A stretch of DNA of 64,000 nucleotides from Flammulina velutipes (lineage: Eukaryota; Basidiomycota; Agaricomycetes; Agaricales; Physalacriaceae): NCBI GenBank assembly GCA_011800155.1, contig CM022371.1:1550001-1614000 (forward strand), given 5' to 3'. Below the pieces are notes generated by a model that searched no databases, was not told the origin of the DNA, and worked only from the letters and a program-made list of their open reading frames with translations. Made by a program: the position numbers and the translations under genes. Each line of letters opens with the position of its first letter. Positions within the stretch are counted from its first letter, which is position 1. Positions 34,832 to 46,975 of this stretch are shown here, piece by piece.

Positions 34832-35115
34832 TTTTTTTTTCGTTTCTTTTCTTTTTCAAGTATCGTTATCCTGTTTGTCCCTATGACTCTTTTCCATTCT
34901 GCTCTCATCTTCCTCTCTTTTATCTCTCTCTCTACCTACTCAAAATCGTTCCAAACGGATTCGACCTGCTGTATTATACCTTCCGTCGTAGGACTGGAAT
35001 GTAAAATCATTATCTTCTGCCATTATCAGTGATATTAGCCCCGATGACGCGCAACTCCTTGCTTGCTGCTATCATGTGTATATTCTTCTAGTCGTTCAAC
35101 AATTTTTTGACGACA

Positions 35116-36883
35116 ATGCAACGACCGGTGCTCATGGTTTTGACATGGGCTCTGATACCCTCTGCACTGTCGTATTGGTTGATGGCAGCCAGTATGTGGG
35201 ATGAAGTTGACGTTCATAACATCCTCACCACGCAAAGGCTGGATCCTATACTATTCCCGGGGATCGTTGCCAACCACGTACATTCCAGTTAGCTCCCCAG
35301 GTCTCTCTTATAAACGCAACGAGCTCATGATGCGTTGCAGTACTTGGCGGGAGCAATTTCTCGATCAATACTTCGACCACTGCTGACCTCCGGGAGAGCC
35401 AGTGTACCTCTATCCCAATTCAAGAGGATAAGAGCAACTATTGGTATCCGGTAGGTGTTGTATTTGTTGGGTACTACGAGCGCTGATACGGACATCGTCT
35501 CATAGCATCTATACTTCCAGTCAGTTGCAACTACCGCGCCTAACCGGAATGTTATCCATTGATATTCCCACCATTAGGAAGAACGACGGGTCATTCGTAG
35601 CTGTCAATGGGAGCGCAGTCATGTAAGTTCCGATGTCTATTTCACCAAATTTTAACTAACGACGCGCCTACAAGCTGCATGTCCTCCATATCAACGTGTT
35701 TCCACGACCTAACCGCGTGTTCTGCCAGATTACCTTTTCAGCGACAATTCATCTCTTACTACGCCGTTTCCAGATGACGTGAGTGCCAAATCTTCGTACC
35801 ACGGTTGCCTAACGGTTGTTAGTTTCGTATGATCTCCGGAGATGCATCTCTACGCACACTTGACGCGTCGAGCTTCGCCCAACAGGCGATCACGTTCCTC
35901 TGCCTCAACTTTGAAGGAGAATCTCCAAAGACCAACGAGCTCCCTGTGAACCAGGGATGTCCAGCTGGGATACGAGCTCAAATCGTCAGCCCTATTCAAT
36001 CTGTGGTACGTATGGGTCGGCGAAAGTTGAATGGGTTCTTAGAATTTTCCCTCCTGCTGGGACGGTGTCAACTCGGATTCTGAAGACCATAGATCCCATG
36101 TTGTTTTCCCGTCTACTGGACCGGACAATGGGACTTGCGACGATCCTAGTTATCCGGTGACGGTCCCTAGGATTTTCTTGGAGGTACGTGGTTGCACGAT
36201 TCGAATGAGGGGATGAATGATTGACTGGATAGGTCTACTGGATAACTCCTGTTTTCGACGACCTGCGCAAGAGTGCGATGACTCCAAGCCAGCCCTTTGT
36301 GTAAGAGCACTAATACATCACTTGAGAAGTATTTGTTGACAGCTCTTCAGATTCTCCAACGGGGATCCGACAGGGTATGGATACCATGCAGATTTTATAA
36401 ATGGGTGGGAAGAGGGCGTTCTCAAGAAAGCTATAGAACGGTGTAATTGTGACAGATTCGGAGATCCGACTTGTTGCGTCGCCGCTGGGGCTTTCACCAT
36501 GGACCACGATAAGCAGTGCTTTATATCTGACACCGTCGATGAACAAGGTGTGTATAATGTCTTGACAGACTTCGTTATGACTCACGATACGGACAGTTCT
36601 GGGCACGCTTGCGGTGCTCCCCGGTGCAAACCCTGTTCAAGCGCCTTGCTACGAAGAATATACTGCCGACTACACTCCTGCAATATTAAGCCCGGTGCAC
36701 GCCTCCTCAACTGCTCCCAACAAGACGGGTGCTATGCTTATTCCAGCCACTACGACCAACGTTACCCAGACTGCGGAGGGAACTTGCATTCGGCCTGGAG
36801 CCGGTGAACGCGTTGAGGTGGGGTGGTTAATGATTACCGCAGTGGGAATTGGACTTCTGTACGAGATGTGGATCGTCTTGTAG
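35116..36883 (+). CDS. DUF1996 secreted protein with C-terminal membrane segment
   Basis: Member of the fungal DUF1996 family, secreted proteins of unknown function common in wood and litter fungi. ATG 35116 opens a signal peptide (VLMVLTWALIPSALSYW). Family-typical blocks follow: TTQRLDPILFPGIVANHVHS, the Cys of RESQCTSIP, EDKSNYWYP, FRMISGDASLRTL, a CPAG...SCWDG region formed by splicing out about 35989-36039, HRSHVVFPSTG, and FSNGDPTGYGYHADFINGWE with CNCDRFGDPTCC. The end is a Thr/Pro-rich linker and a short hydrophobic stretch (WLMITAVGIGLLYEMWIVL), suggesting anchoring. About eight introns. Stop at 36883 is 37 bp from the next ATG. Confidence 0.8.
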
Positions 36884-36920
36884 ATGCAAATTCGTTGAGC
36901 CTGAGGGTAGCTACGTAGTT

Positions 36921-39220
36921 ATGGAAGCACGCGTGGGAATTACGAACTTGGCTAAATATAATACTACAGGGGCTAGTGGAGTTGCGCTCCCCTCTTGGTT
37001 CCTCTCTACCATCATGGAGGACGACGGATTACTGAAAAGACACGATTTCGCGCCTCGACATCCCGACGCTGAGATACACAATGATAAACCGTGGACGAAC
37101 GACGCCGACTCTGATACGACAGCCACAGGCTCCTCCGACGAGTTCAATTGGGACGAAGGCGAAGAAAAACAGAGAAAGGCAGATGTCAAGGCGCGACGGG
37201 GCCGGCTTCTCTATGTCGCATTTATGAAACTCGCACGGCCTATCCGCGCGCTACTCGTTGGTATTATTGGTTCTGGCCTACTCATCACTCCATTCCTGGT
37301 CGTTCACTTTCAGTTTAACGACAATCCTATCCGAACCCAAGTCTTCGTTTGGTCCATCTGGCTGGCCGTAACTTGGTCCGCGGGATGCGTAACCTATCTA
37401 TTCGTGGACATGTTGCCACGACTTATTATATTCCTCGTCTCATCGTGCGGTGGTCATGTCGAGCGACTAAAGATACAAATTGAGGTGCGCAATTGTGTTC
37501 CGTATCACCACGATAAGCTAATGTCCACAAGCTTGCCGTCGCCGTCTCAGGCTGGCTCAAACTCGCACTAGATATCTCTTGGTGCTGGATAGCTCTGGCT
37601 GTCATTCGTGCCATCTACCAACCTCCGCAGGCTTACTGGAGTACCCTAAACCGCGTCCTACAAGCCTTCTTCGGCAGCGGAATCATCCTCCTCATCGAAA
37701 AACTAGGCCTCCACCTCATCGCAATTAACTTTCATCAAAAGGCCCTCGCGGAACGTCTGGCGGAGAACCAGCTTGCGCTCAAGGCCCTCGACCGTCTCTC
37801 GAACGCCCAGCCGGCTGCTAAGAAGCACGGCGGAAAACGCGGCCACAAGAGTAATGGAAGCTCAATGGACCTCAATCACATTGCCGGCGCCTCCACGCCC
37901 GTCACGCCCCCTCCAACCTCGAAAAACCTCCGCAAGGAGAGAACACGCAGGCGCAAGGCCATGTCTTCGATCTTCGTCGACCAGGTCAGGCAGATTGCTC
38001 TCAAGAACTCTGATTTCAACAGAGCAGGTGAATTTGGAGACTTGCATTCTGCGCGTCGTCTGGCGCGCAAGTTGTTCCTCTCTTTGAATAATGTGTACCC
38101 GCCGCGAGAGCACTTGGTCGTTGATGATTTTCTGCCCTACTTCCATTCTACGACGGAAGCTCATGATGCCTTTGCTGTGTTTGATAAGGACGGGAATGGC
38201 GATATCACTAAAAAGGAGATGCGCGAGGCCGTGCAGAGGATATATCGTGAACGCAAGTCGCTCGTGGCCAGTCTCAAGGTTAGTGAACACTGTTTCACTA
38301 CCATCCTCCCTAAACTCATCAATACATCCAGGATGCAAGTTCCGCAATGCGAAAACTCGACGGGGTCATGCTGGCTGTGGCCTTCTGCGCTATGCTATTC
38401 TTATTCCTACTGATCTTCAATCGCGAGAACACGCTCGCATCGCTTGTACCGCTCGGTACAATCATCCTAGGTTTCTCATTCATATTTGGGAATGCTGCGG
38501 CTACGCTGTTTGAATCCCTCATCTTCATTTTCTCCACCCACGTCTTTGACGTTGGGGATTTGGTGATGATAGATGATCAGGTATCTCCTTCCCTCCTCCC
38601 TCCTTCTCCTTTCTCCCTCTGATCTCACACATCGCAGGTTCTCTTCGTCCGAGAATTCGGGTTATTCGCAACGACGTTCCGGAGGGTCGACGGGCAAGAG
38701 ATCGTAGCACCCAACGCCCTCCTAGCTAACACGAAGACGGTACACAATCTACGCCGGAGTAACTCGATGTGGGAAACTACGACTCTGATGATCTCGTACA
38801 ACACGCCTCTAGAGATCCTCGATACCCTCAAGAGCCGCATCAAACAATACGTCCTGGAGAACAACCGGGAATGGTCGGGCTTTGACCTGAATATTGATAA
38901 AATGGAGTATCAGAATGCGATTCATGTCGTCGTGGCTATGGAACGTACGTTCTTATTTACTGCTGTGTATCCGCGCGGTGTCTGACGATGGGCGTTGAAT
39001 AGATCGTCCCAACTGGCAAGATTGGGGTGGACGCTGGGCGCGCCGGACCGCGTTTATGAAGAATCTGAGAACGGTTCTGGAGGAACTGGATATACGCTAC
39101 ACGATGCCTATCCAGCCTGTCATCATGCCCTCGTCCGCACCGTCGCGCGGGAGACAACATATGGGGATGCCTGTTCCTACGATTGGCACCCCGCCTGGGT
39201 TTGGTGGATTCAGTAGATGA
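36921..39220 (+). CDS. EF-hand mechanosensitive ion channel (MscS family)
   Basis: Fungal MscS-like channel related to the ER-located Msy1/Msy2 proteins of fission yeast, which release ions and shape calcium signals on hypo-osmotic swelling. The N-terminus is acidic and polar. Membrane segments include ALLVGIIGSGLLITPFLVVH, VWSIWLAVTWSAGCVTYLFV, WIALAVIRAI, GIILLIEKLGLHLIAI, then MLAVAFCAMLFLFLLIFN. An EF-hand loop DKDGNGDITKKE sits before the pore. The pore helix and MscS beta domain read FSFIFGNAAATLFESLIFIF, FDVGDLVMIDD, REFGLFATTFRRVDG, EIVAPNALLANT. Introns at about 37483-37533, 38277-38331, 38580-38637 and 38943-39002. The start is uncertain: ATG 36921 is only 37 bp after the DUF1996 stop; 37014 (MEDDGLLKRHDF) is an alternative. 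Confidence 0.88.
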
Positions 39221-39383
39221 TGGATATACATAGATTGGATAGACGGACACTGATATTTACAACTACCGTACACAGGCCCCCGTTTTTACTAAGTATCGTA
39301 CTTATCTCAATGCTATTGTTCACTAGCCTTGCGCGTGTTGGTGTACAACATAATCAATCTCTGATACTACATAGGTGGTACCT

Positions 39384-41426
39384 CTACCCGAACCTCACAG
39401 CCGCCGAATTCTCTACATTTTCTATGGGCACCTTGTGGCCAACCAGCGTCCTGATGTTGTTGATCCCATATCTACACGACGCCATCAGCCTTGTCCCAGA
39501 TAGCAAATGTTGTATAGACTCACCGAATCATCGTAGGCCTCTCCAAACTCAACCCCCACCCATGAACCCGCACGTCCTTGGGGAATCCCATCGGCTCCAG
39601 CATCTCAGGTCGGAACATACCACTATTCCCAACCTCAACCCACTTCTGGAGCATAGGATGGAAAGCGAAGATTTCCAAGGATGGCTGTATAGATATCAGA
39701 CACCCGATAATCAGAGAGGATGAACATTTCCTTTACCTCCGTGTAAGGATTGTACGCAGGCTTGAACCTAACCTGCTCAATGCCCATCTTGTCAAAGAAG
39801 ACACGCATGAAACCTAGATTCAACACTGAGCTTTGCGTCAAGCAAGTGTGAAGAGGACCCACCGATCAAATCCGCCAGTGTCAAATTACGATCCGCAACA
39901 ACCCCCTCGACCTGGTGGAACTCCGCCAAATGCGTCGCGTCCATCGTCTCATTCCTGAACACCCTATCTATGCTGAAAAGCTTCGCTGGTGTGAACCCGT
40001 CTGAGGATGTCGTCCCTTGCTCAGTCGACGCCTTTGCGCCGTGCGTATACTCCTCCTCGTCCCCTTCGATACTCTCCCCTCGACATTTTGCTGCTAGTTT
40101 GTAGAGCATATGTGCTGAAGAGGCAGTGGTATGAGTGCGTAATAGTAGTTTGGAGGATTCCTCATGCGACCAGGGTGCACGATAGCCTGTTGAGCCGTAC
40201 GCGCCGTGCTCGTGGACATTGGATACCCGTTCATAGTATGACTTTTCTGGAGCGAGAGCTCGAGGTGGATCTTGAAAAGGGATTGGTTAGCGTAAGCTAC
40301 GCATCACACGCAAGTGGAGGTACCGGAGATATAGAAAGTATCTTGAAGATCACGAGCAGGATGCTGTTGTGGGACGAAAAGCGCGTCGAAGCACCAGAAA
40401 CCAGACTCGACGTATTGTTGCGTTGGCATTTCGGCGAAACTGGTGAAAGCTCAGGAGATGTGGAGGGGATAAATGCATTGACGAACCCCATTTCCAAGAA
40501 GATGCTTCGTATTTCCTCACGAACTTTGAGCAACATGTGGAGGGCGCCTCCGCTTGTGGGTATACCCTCCGCCTCGAAGTTGTATTTCTTGAATTTGGAG
40601 GTCTTCCATTTGCCACTGATGGCTGTGAAGCGGAATGGATTAAGGACAGATCGGCAACGCATACCTCGTCAACATGTCCACGGTAAGATCTGTCTCTGGC
40701 TTTGCTATCGAAGTCGAAAATTCCGGACCCTTTTGTACGGTGAACCATTGGCCCTTTCTTCAATGTGAATGTAAGCAAGAGATGTATGGACTGGGAGAGA
40801 CGTACTTTTGGACGATCAGCTTGCGCTTTCGGAGATCTGCCAGGACCTTTTCTCCAGCATTGAGAGTCCCCGTTGATTCGATTTCCTGGAGGTCGATCTG
40901 TGTCACATCTTCTATACTCTCTGCCTACACGCGACGTCAATCAAGTATCAGCGTAAATGAAGATGAACGCACTATCCGGACGAGACCATCGCCTTCCTTG
41001 CCCACCCAGCCATTCTTGAAGGCACGACCTTGTCCAACCTTGGCCGTCTCATCTCCGACTAGTTTTTTGAGCTGTGCAGCGGGCAACGGGGCGCCTTGGC
41101 CTTTGGTTGGGAGGGCAGTCCATACTCGCGCTTCGTGCGATCCGTCTTTGAGGATGAGGGCGCCTTCAGGACTGAGTGTATGCGTGTATACTTCATGGGT
41201 ATCGTATTTGATCATCTATCGACAGCATTAGGGTGCGAAGTCCGCCACAGAGCACAAAACACACCTCGCGACTAAGCAGAGAATTGAGAGCCCCGAGGAT
41301 GGTGATCTGGGCATCGTTCGAAAGTGCTTTTTCTGCAGTTCCAGGCAGGACGAGCTGTCTTGTGTCGTTTATCGTCGAGTTCGCATCGAGCGTGTCGAGA
41401 ATGAGCTGCTGCAGAGCTTCAGCCAT
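39384..41426 (-). CDS. FRS2: Cytosolic phenylalanyl-tRNA synthetase alpha subunit
   Basis: Class II aminoacyl-tRNA synthetase subunit; with the beta subunit it forms an alpha2-beta2 enzyme charging tRNA-Phe. Start [19 protein letters not shown] at 41426, followed by the winged-helix DNA-binding-like N-terminal domain ([22 protein letters not shown]), [15 protein letters not shown], and the catalytic domain with [34 protein letters not shown], motif 2 [47 protein letters not shown] and motif 3 [10 protein letters not shown] near the end. The C-terminus is [13 protein letters not shown] plus a short tail with TAG at 39384-39386. Around eight short introns. Divergent from PEX2, with 71 bp between ATGs. 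Confidence 0.92.
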
Positions 41427-41497
41427 GGTCGTAACAGAGACGGTGATTTGACTCGATCTCCAATCACGTGCAGCATACCTCTCTCTTTCCATCATCC

Positions 41498-42982
41498 ATG
41501 GTGTCTTCAACTTGGGAGGCAGCCTGGGATGCTGCACAGCCACGTCTGGCGGTGTTGAGGGAGTCGCTGCATAGGCGAAACGAGCGCGACGCACCGGTCA
41601 CGCGCGTCGGCCAGCTCGACGCAGAGATCCTCGACCAAGAGCTCATCTCCGTCCTCCAAGAGCCCCTCAACAAGGCCCTCGTCCTCATACACGTCAGTAG
41701 CCTTGAATAATACCCATTAATCTCAAACTGACGCTCGCTAGCCGTCATTCAAAGGAAAGTTCGAGCCAGAACTGACTCTGGTCATCCACGCCGCCATCTA
41801 CAAACTATCTATCTGGAACACCGGCGCTAGCTACGGCGCAAAGCTGCAGGACCTGCGATATACTGTCCCATCCAAGAAACTATCTGGAGCTCTTACTCGT
41901 ACGTCTCTGGCTTTCCAGTCAAGGCCAATAATCCGATACATCCAGCATCGGGTCTTCCCCGTCGACTCCTGCTCATCCACGGTGCACTATCCATCGTCGT
42001 GCCCTACCTCCACTCCCGAATACGGGCATACTCCCTCTCGCACGCCTGGCCAGACGCCCCAACCTCCGATCCACGTCGAAAAGCATGGGAATTCCTCGTC
42101 TCCTGCGAATCATCATACACCCTCCTGAGCCTAGCAAGCTTCGTGGCATTCCTCTACAACGGCCGGTAAGTCCCGCGCATTTTGAACGTGTTTACCGCTA
42201 ACTCTGTTCAGCTTCCGTACCATTGCAGACCGGGTCCTGAACATGCAGCTGATTCCATCCCGGTCCCAAGTGCGGCGTGATGTAAGCTACGAGTTTATGA
42301 ATCGACAAATGGTCTGGCATGCCTTTACCGTATGTATTCTGCAATCACGTTTACGAACCCCAGCGAGCTCACCGCCATCTAGGAATTTCTACTTTTCCTT
42401 CTACCACTCATCAACGCCCGAAAACTACGTCGTCGGGTTAACCGCATTACCGCGTCAATAGCTGCCATACCATCATTCGTCCACTCGTCTCTAAACAAAG
42501 AATCGGGTACCCAAGCAGCAGACTCACCTCAGACCATCGGCAAATACCATGCCCTACCCGCCGACCAATGTGCCATTTGCGCAGAGAACGCGTCGTTCAA
42601 CTTGAACATGGCAGATTCTTCGAACGTATTCACTGCACCACACGATGTTGGTGTAGGGGAGGGCTCAGAGGTAGAGCCTCCGGCGTATCCTATCAACACA
42701 CCATACATCACTTCGTGTGGCCACATTTACTGCTATTGCTGTATAGCTGAGCGTATGATTCGCACGGCGGATGATGGGGAGGACGAAGGATGGGAGTGTT
42801 TACGATGTGCGTCTGTTGTCAAAGAGGCTGATAGGTTTACGGTGGAGATTGAGGAAGATGAGAGTGACATGGGAGGGTCTATGAGTGAGTATGCGTTCAG
42901 CAGTGATTTTGACGTTGATACCACAGATCTTTCTGGTTCGATGGGCTCGTATAGTCAGTTGTCAGGGGCTGACACTTCTTGA
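41498..42982 (+). CDS. PEX2: Peroxin-2, RING ubiquitin ligase of the peroxisomal membrane
   Basis: Pex2 forms a retrotranslocation channel with Pex10 and Pex12 and ubiquitinates the Pex5 import receptor. ATG 41498 gives MVSSTWEAAWDAAQPRL and the conserved LDAEILDQELISVLQEPL (Pex2/10/12 N-terminal domain). Membrane segments appear in RRLLLIHGALSIVVPYLHSR and SYTLLSLASFVAFLYNGR, then RTIADRVLNMQLI. The RING finger begins CAICAEN, has ITSCGHIYCYCC in the middle and WECLRCASVV as last pair; an Asn/Ser-rich insertion of about 35 residues separates the first two pairs. An acidic tail of about 55 residues follows. Five or so introns. Convergent with LCL3. Confidence 0.9.
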
Positions 42983-43146
42983 ATGTATAGACAGTGTTTT
43001 GTGTATTATGCCTCGCCGCCTATTGGCACTATCTACTCGACCGTCATTATTTAGACAGCTCAACTCAACTGTCGTAGCACGAATTTCCTACAATAACTGA
43101 AAAGATATGAATAATAGTATCAAGCACAACTCCAGTCATAAATCTC

Positions 43147-44251
43147 CTACTTGGAGAACAGACGACTGAACAAGGATCGTGGCGTCTTAGCCTTAGCCGC
43201 CGTCAACGCACCCTCATCCTTGCCCCCCGCTTCCAGAGAAGCATGCCGCTTCTTATACTCCGCCGGAGACTCTCCATCCACACCACCTTTCCACATCCCC
43301 TTCCTCGCAATCCTAACAATCATCAACCACCCGACCAACACAAGCAAAAACACACAAACGTACTTAGCTTCCGCCTCAACCCTAAGATACTCCTCCAACC
43401 CCCACTTCCCATACTCCGCCCCCGCTTGCTGATACGTCGTCCCCCATCCCGATTTCAGCATCTCGAGCGAGAGGTTCTTCCCCGAGAAGATGCTGCCGGG
43501 GAGGAGCATCGGGGGGATGATCACCATCGCCACGACGCGTGAGTATTGGTCGCGCCGCAGGATCTGGCAGTACAGCGTTTTGCCTAGAATTCTGTCTTTG
43601 AGCCAGACTAGGGCCTCTTCGGAGAATGGTTGGGCGGGGCGTCCGAAGTGGGCGGCCTAGATTGAGTGTTGGGAAAAGGGTTGGTTAGGAGGTGACTCGG
43701 AGGGGAGAGGGTGTACCTCTGGGGCATCGACGCCTGCGATACGGATGTGCAGTGTTTGGTCTTTTAACTCTGTATATATGTGGTTAGGGGATGTACATGG
43801 ATTGTAAAACCTCACTCACGTTTGGACTTGCTAGGGATCCTTCTCAGTTTGAGAGGCCACCTCCATCCAAATGCAGGTGTGTGATACAACCTGAAAGAAT
43901 CACATTCGACGCCCATCCGCACAGTCATTTAAATACAAACGTACCGAAAGTTATCAGCATCGCCTACGCTTCAATCTTCCATTTTCATCCTTCGCTGCGT
44001 CAAGCAAGGGAAAAGCCAGCGCACCTAGTAACGACGCCCTTTATCCATCGTTTGTGTTGGAGCATCCCGGGTGTTATCCAGTCGCCATTCTGGATGCGCC
44101 GGAAGTAGCGCGTGTAGATTCGTCGTCCGCCGAATGTCGTGACGGCGCCGATGGCGAAGGCGGAGACGGCGAGGACCTCGGATGGGTATTCGTTTGCTTT
44201 GGATTTGAGCGACTTGAAGACATCCTGGAGGCTGTCTTTTATGGCGCTCAT
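43147..44251 (-). CDS. LCL3: LCL3-like staphylococcal-nuclease-domain endonuclease
   Basis: LCL3 family: predicted mitochondrial-membrane Ca2+-dependent SNase-type endonucleases. Exon 1 starts MSAIKDSLQDVFKSLKSKAN at 44251, with a membrane segment (VLAVSAFAIGAVTTFGG) and RYFRRIQNGDWITPGML. After introns come DNFRLYHTPAFGWRWPL, HIRIAGVDAPE (catalytic Arg and Asp region), HFGRPAQPFSEEALVWLKDR, RRDQYSRVVAMV (second catalytic Arg) and GAEYGKWGLEEYLRVEAEAK. An intron with donor GTACGT lies inside 43330-43380 and joins AK to IARKGMWKGG. C-terminus RSLFSRLFSK. Fits the family's length and order. Confidence 0.85.
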
Positions 44252-45241
44252 GGGCGTACAGAGTCAAGCCGGAGTCACGTGGAACGCTCAAACTCTCTGA
44301 GTGGCACTGTGGCACTCTAGATCTACGTCGTACGCGGTACACCTGGGTAACACCAAGCTATGATGGACTAGGCCATGTCAGAGTAAGTCAATGCCCTTAA
44401 AAGCCTTGCGCTTAAACCTGTCCTGCGGCAAAAGAAACAATTAATCTCCCGCGTCTAATTTTGTTAACGTTGCAAGTACGAAGGGTGGCACTGCATGCCC
44501 TTCCAGTGGCAAGTAAGTAGTATATACTTACCAAGTCCACGTATCATGCCATAATGGCTGACAGTATTTCCAGCAGACTCGGATACCATGGCTGTACTGC
44601 GAGTTCGTCGGAGAGGATACTTACGGCAAGTACTCGGTCTAATTGAATCGCATACTCTGCGTACACCGCCACCACCACTACAGTACCTCCGAGTCTTCAT
44701 GCTCTTCTGCCTGGCTAACGGCATCCTTGTGGCGCAGTACTTTGCCGGCGCTACTTGTACAGCCCAATCACACTGGTTCACTCTGAGGCTGAAGATTTGC
44801 GTTTCTATGGCATTCAAAATTATTGTGGCCGTTTGATCTGCCTCCGGATCCGATGCACGCCACCACGTTTCGAGTATCTTCCAAATTTTAAGCCCAGAGT
44901 CCGATGTTCAGCGTTCATCATGGTGGGTCCTCAGTGTTACAGAGACGGAGACAAAAGGGCACACGACACGCCGGTGGTAAGCGCTACCTACTCCTCGTTC
45001 TGTCACTAACCAGAACATATTTAGCCAATGCCATATTTCAGGCATACTACGTGTGCACTAGCAACAAAGCTGTACAGTACAAGCCTTACGTCCCTTCCTT
45101 TGCTCTAGACGTATTCCTAAGCAACTCTCTCAGGTATACGATGTATACACGACGGATTCTGGTACCTGCACACTGTGTTCAGCGGTATAAAGAGCCAGGC
45201 AACTTTCGTGTTCGTCATTAATTCGGTGCCGGTCATCAAAG
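44252..45241. other. Intergenic region before the second protease-like gene
   Basis: About 1 kb. An 82-codon + strand ORF at about 44588-44836 and an overlapping minus-strand one show no family features. A TATAAAG box at 45186 is described separately. No repeat recognised. Confidence 0.4.
45186..45192 (+). promoter_or_regulatory. TATA box of the second aspartic-protease-like gene
   Basis: TATAAAG lies 56 bp upstream of the ATG at 45242, a suitable distance for a core promoter. Confidence 0.45.
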
Positions 45242-46735
45242 ATGTTCTTCAAGTCTCTCCCCCACGTCGCGCTTTTCGTATCCCTTGCTATCTCGTGCTC
45301 GGCGAAGCCAACTTACCAGAAACCCCCTTCCGTTCGTCATCTAACCAAGAGGGTGGCAAGTCCAACGCCTTCGGACGATTATGTACCGCCCAACGGGATT
45401 ACAGAGACCGTCATTGGCACAAGCGGGAACAACCGACTCGCAGGAGTTACTATAAATGACTTGAACAAGAAACGTGAGTCCCTAGGCATGTTCAAAACTC
45501 GATCATTTAATTCGGCGCCACAAATTAAAGTGAAGCTCCTCGTCGACACAGGAAGTTGTTGGACGTGGATCAAAAAGGAAAGTCTCGGGAGTCATGATCT
45601 GGAGGACAATATGGGAAACTTTGTGAGTGCTGTGTTATTTGTAACGCGATGTTTGATTGAACTGGATCTTTAGAAAATAGGCTATGCGATGGGCCATGTT
45701 GTGGGGAAAGCTTATAATGTAAAGATCACTGTCGGAGATGGAATAGTAATCCCACAACAAACCATCGGAGTTGCTGAGGAATATGACGATGAGTAAGAAT
45801 ATTCTGTTTGGCGGTATGGCGTTCAAGGCTCATCTGATGGTATTCCAGCGCTCGTAGATCATCTTGGGACGGCATCATGGGGTGAGATTCTCCTCTATCA
45901 CGGTGCAAGCCGTGTGAGGCTGATATTTTTCTCATAGCCTCAGCACCACTTGCGACGACAATGCGCCCTCTCCAATTAGTATCATAGAACAGCTCGTATC
46001 TGGTGATCCTGACACAGATAAAGTTAAACAAAACAGTCTAGGACTCTGCTTTAAGCCCTTTGGAGAGCCAGACGAGGATAAGGATAAGCTGACATGGGGT
46101 GAGTACTTTTCTCCGTACATCTCTCTTCTTACTCATAACGATGATGTTCAGGTGGAATCGATAGCAGCTGCTATGAAGATAAAATGACCTTTGTGTGAGT
46201 ACCCCAACACCAACTCTACCGTCCTCCACTAATTGAAAACAAAAATAGTCCCGTGCTATCCCACCTGAGGGCACTCCCCGAAAAACCTCTACTCCACTGG
46301 CCTCTTCCACTCAGCAGTGTATCATACCAGAACCAAGACATCCAAGGAAAGGTCCCAGTAACCCTAGACTCCGCTACCACCGAGATCCTCCTCGCTCCGT
46401 CCGCCTACGAGAAGTTCTCAAGAGCGGTTGGGGGCACGAAAGAGAACCACAGGACGAGGGTGTCGGCGGAGAACTTCCGTAGGATGGGTGACCTGGTGTT
46501 TGTGATAGCGGGAAAGCCGTATACCCTCACTCCTCATGCGCTGGCGAGTGGAAGTGGCGAGAGCCCCGCAGCCTCGGGAAGTGGCCAGAACGACGATGTG
46601 ATGCTGAGAGTCGACGAAAGTGACATGACGCTGCTGGGTGCTCCGTTCTTTGACAGGTACTATGCCTACTTGGATTCAGTCAACGAAGAGGTCGGACTGG
46701 CAAGCACCAAATACACATTTTCCAAGGGAAAATGA
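45242..46735 (+). CDS. Aspartic-protease-like secreted protein, first Asp loop intact
   Basis: Paralogue of the 31383 gene: same length, intron-rich layout and motifs. MFFKSLPHVALFVSLAISCSA is a signal peptide, followed by a propeptide-like region. The first active-site loop is LLVDTGSCWTWIKKESLG, with the Asp codon at about 45545. Later segments are GYAMGHVVGKAYNVKITVGD, TIGVAEEYDDE, DEDKDKLTWG-GIDSS and the second loop, VTLDSATTEILLAPSAYEKF, where the Gly after Asp-Ser is replaced by Ala. The C-terminal lobe has KPYTLTPHALASG and GAPFFDRYYAYLD, ending STKYTFSKGK. Both aspartates are present, so activity is possible, but the second loop (DSAT) is atypical. A function in nutrient acquisition or wall processing is inference. 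Confidence 0.75.
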
Positions 46736-46975
46736 AGAATTACATACACTACCAATGCTACTACCGTACTAATCACAATAATCTGCTTTTGACGTGCCAA
46801 CAGTTCGTGGGAAGATCGAACTTAAAACTCTTATCGCGTTATCTACGTTGAGGCCATCAGGCAAGGATTGAACAAAACAATAACATGCTCTTCAGCGTGT
46901 TTAGAAGATACAGTACAGCGACAGAGAAATACATGGATCGATACAATATAAGATAAGTATAAAAGAAAAGAGAGA

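Noticed and set aside
44588..44836. 82-codon + strand ORF with a possible hydrophobic segment
   Set aside because: Overlaps an equally long minus-strand ORF, has no family features and is not followed by plausible exons.
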